A program made the translations under genes and the position numbers. The notes beneath the pieces were generated by a model that saw only the letters and a list, made by a program, of their open reading frames with translations, was not told the origin of the DNA and ran no database searches. From Bacillota bacterium (GTDB taxonomy: Bacteria; Bacillota_I; Bacilli_A; RFN20; CAG-826), in NCBI GenBank assembly GCA_023396795.1, contig JAEWUY010000048.1:1-7452 (forward strand): a DNA stretch of 7,452 bases, read 5' to 3'. Position 1 is the stretch's first letter; every line of letters starts with the position of its first letter. Shown in pieces: positions 6,349 through 7,452 of the stretch.

Positions 6349-6425
6349 TTAAATTGCGCATTTAAACCCTACACGAATTTTTCAAAACAAGTTAAAATAA
6401 GAAATAGAAAAGAGAGGAACAAAAT

Positions 6426-6806
6426 ATGTCAAAATTCTTTAAGTGCGCTATTTGTGGCAACTTCGTCGAATCAATCGTCGATAGTGGCGTTCCGATGATT
6501 TGCTGCGGACAGGAAATGGATGAAGTTGTGGCCGATACTCAAGAAAACGTCGCCCTTGAAAAACACATTCCAGAAGTTACGATTGATGGTCACAAGGTCA
6601 TTGTCAAAGTTGGATCAGTGACCCACCCCATGCTCCCCGCTCATTATATCGAATGGATTCACCTCGAAACCAATCTCGGGATTCGCCGGAGTAAACTCAA
6701 TCCTGGTGAAGAACCTGTCGCTACTTTTTGTTTAGTTGAAGGCGAAGTCGCCAAAGTCGCCTATGAGCTATGCAACCTCCACGGTTTGTGGAAAAAAGAA
6801 ATCTAA
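6426..6806 (+). CDS. dfx: Desulfoferrodoxin (2Fe superoxide reductase)
   Basis: This 126-residue cytosolic enzyme reduces superoxide to hydrogen peroxide without making oxygen, a defence typical of anaerobes. The N-terminal desulforedoxin domain has all four centre I cysteines: CAIC (C7, C10) and C26-C27. The catalytic centre II domain keeps E45-K46-H47 with P49, then H67, H73, C116 and H119, the four-His one-Cys iron ligands. Nothing is missing and the length is that of characterised desulfoferrodoxins. The SD AGAGAGG (6411-6417) lies eight bases before the ATG. The gene may be read from the operon upstream or from a weak local promoter (TAAAAT at 6393-6398 without a recognisable -35). Electron donors such as rubredoxin are not encoded nearby. 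A strong terminator follows. Confidence 0.97.
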   Translation: MSKFFKCAICGNFVESIVDSGVPMICCGQEMDEVVADTQENVALEKHIPEVTIDGHKVIVKVGSVTHPMLPAHYIEWIHLETNLGIRRSKLNPGEEPVATFCLVEGEVAKVAYELCNLHGLWKKEI

Positions 6807-6823
6807 ATATTCCATTTGTTGAT

Positions 6824-6860
6824 AAAAGACTGATTCTCAAAAATCAGTCTTTTTCTTTAG
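6824..6860 (+). terminator. Strong intrinsic terminator after dfx
   Basis: AAAAGACTGATT (6824-6835) and AATCAGTCTTTT (6842-6853) form a perfect 12-bp stem with a six-base loop, followed by TCTTT. It ends the dfx transcript and insulates the rRNA promoters that follow. Confidence 0.93.
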
Positions 6861-6870
6861 AAAAGTTCGA

Positions 6871-6898
6871 TTGCATGCTCTTTTGCTCCTATTATATA
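6871..6898 (+). promoter_or_regulatory. Candidate upstream rRNA promoter (P1)
   Basis: TTGCAT (6871-6876) and TATATA (6893-6898) are spaced by 16 bases, within TATTATATAAA. It lies just after the dfx terminator and about 90 bases upstream of the stronger P2. Tandem promoters are usual for Firmicutes rRNA operons. The -35 match is modest. Confidence 0.5.
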
Positions 6899-6960
6899 AA
6901 GATAAGGTCGCGAGAAAGCGAAGGGTACTCAAGTAATCAGAAAATTTTCAGTTTTTATTC

Positions 6961-6989
6961 TTGACACTTCATAGTATGAATGGTAATCT
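6961..6989 (+). promoter_or_regulatory. Main rRNA promoter (P2)
   Basis: A perfect -35 TTGACA (6961-6966) is followed after 17 bases by TAATCT (6984-6989), preceded by TGG so that it reads as an extended -10. The 25 bases upstream are A/T tracts (AAAATTTT, TTTTTATT), like an UP element. The predicted first base near 6996 is G, which fits GTP-sensing initiation known for Bacillus rRNA promoters. The -10 itself deviates from consensus, as often seen at regulated rRNA promoters. Confidence 0.75.
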
Positions 6990-6995
6990 ATCTAA

Positions 6996-7040
6996 GCATG
7001 CGAATTCGCCCGAGAGGGCCTATACTAGCGTATAGTATGC
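6996..7040 (+). ncRNA. Structured 5' leader of the rRNA transcript, three-way junction candidate
   Basis: GCAT (6996-6999) pairs with ATGC (7037-7040). Inside it are two adjacent hairpins: GCCC-GAGA-GGGC (7008-7019), with a GNRA-type tetraloop, and CTATAC-TAGC-GTATAG (7020-7035), with a perfect 6-bp stem. All arms together form a compact three-way junction at the very 5' end of the predicted P2 transcript. An alternative is the self-palindrome GCGAATTCGC (7000-7009). It may protect the leader or affect antitermination; function unknown. Confidence 0.5.
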
Positions 7041-7043
7041 AGC

Positions 7044-7060
7044 TGATCTTTGAAAACTGA
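7044..7060 (+). promoter_or_regulatory. boxA-like rRNA antitermination signal
   Basis: TGATCTTTGAAAACTGA closely resembles the boxA segment (TGxTCTTTGAAAACT) found in Firmicutes rRNA leaders and spacers, where the NusB-S10 complex binds and makes RNA polymerase resistant to termination. The next 77 bases up to 7137 are A/T-rich leader with no gene; by analogy they include one strand of the 16S processing stem, whose partner lies beyond the window. Confidence 0.75.
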
Positions 7061-7137
7061 ACAGATGTACAAACAACATTAACGTCAATTTTTTAACAAT
7101 AAATACTAAACCAGAAAATAATTTTGAACTAGATAAA

Positions 7138-7452
<315 letters not shown>

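Noticed and set aside
6393..6398. Separate dfx promoter based on TAAAAT
   Set aside because: No -35 at 15-19 bases and no TG extension; too weak to list as a feature.
6770..6964. 64-residue reading frame overlapping the dfx end, its terminator and rRNA P1
   Set aside because: It crosses a strong terminator and promoter, has no SD and has low-complexity content.

Overview
The window reads as ordinary core chromosome of a low-GC, Gram-positive-type bacterium (Firmicutes or the neighbouring Tenericutes/Mycoplasmatota lineages, for example Erysipelotrichia-, Acholeplasma- or Izemoplasma-like). The grounds are the gene content (trxB-rapZ-whiA and gap-pgk-tpi blocks), strong AGGAGG-type ribosome binding sites, a CcpA-type cre site, a YetJ-like BI-1 protein and the 16S 5' end. 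The standard genetic code fits: rapZ ends in TGA, tryptophan is TGG, and no reading frame needs UGA as Trp. A complete 2Fe superoxide reductase suggests an anaerobic or microaerophilic lifestyle. I cannot place the organism more precisely from a 315-base 16S fragment.

Layout: every gene lies on the + strand. (1) Bases 1-270 hold the C-terminus of thioredoxin reductase, followed by a terminator. (2) An extended -10 promoter leads into rapZ-whiA-xre, a compact unit whose genes overlap by 4 and 11 bases. yvcK (mgfK), which usually sits between rapZ and whiA in Firmicutes, is missing here. The slot after whiA and before gap holds a 75-residue XRE-type DNA-binding protein instead of the crh, clpP or cggR genes familiar from related loci. 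(3) A 128-base control region contains two inverted repeats, a good cre site and a sigma-A-type promoter. It drives gapA, then a hairpin/T-tract attenuator, then pgk, tpiA and a BI-1-family membrane protein, packed with 8-9 base gaps. (4) dfx (superoxide reductase) has its own strong RBS and ends in a perfect 12-bp hairpin terminator. (5) Bases 6861-7137 are an rRNA control region with two candidate promoters, a structured leader that can fold as a three-way junction, and a boxA-like antitermination signal. (6) The 16S rRNA gene begins near 7138 and runs off the window.

How the genes fit together: RapZ and WhiA belong to a conserved cell-wall/division/regulatory module. GapA, Pgk and TpiA carry out consecutive or linked steps of lower glycolysis. 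The cre site is centred about 55 bases upstream of the expected gap transcription start, which is an activating geometry for CcpA, so the glycolytic genes may be induced by good carbon supply. The gap-pgk attenuator would let GapA be made in excess over Pgk and TpiA.

I see no mobile element, CRISPR array, toxin-antitoxin pair or clearly novel system. The parts most worth a second look are the control region between xre and gapA, with its possible local regulator, the gap-pgk RNA switch candidate and the rRNA leader fold.
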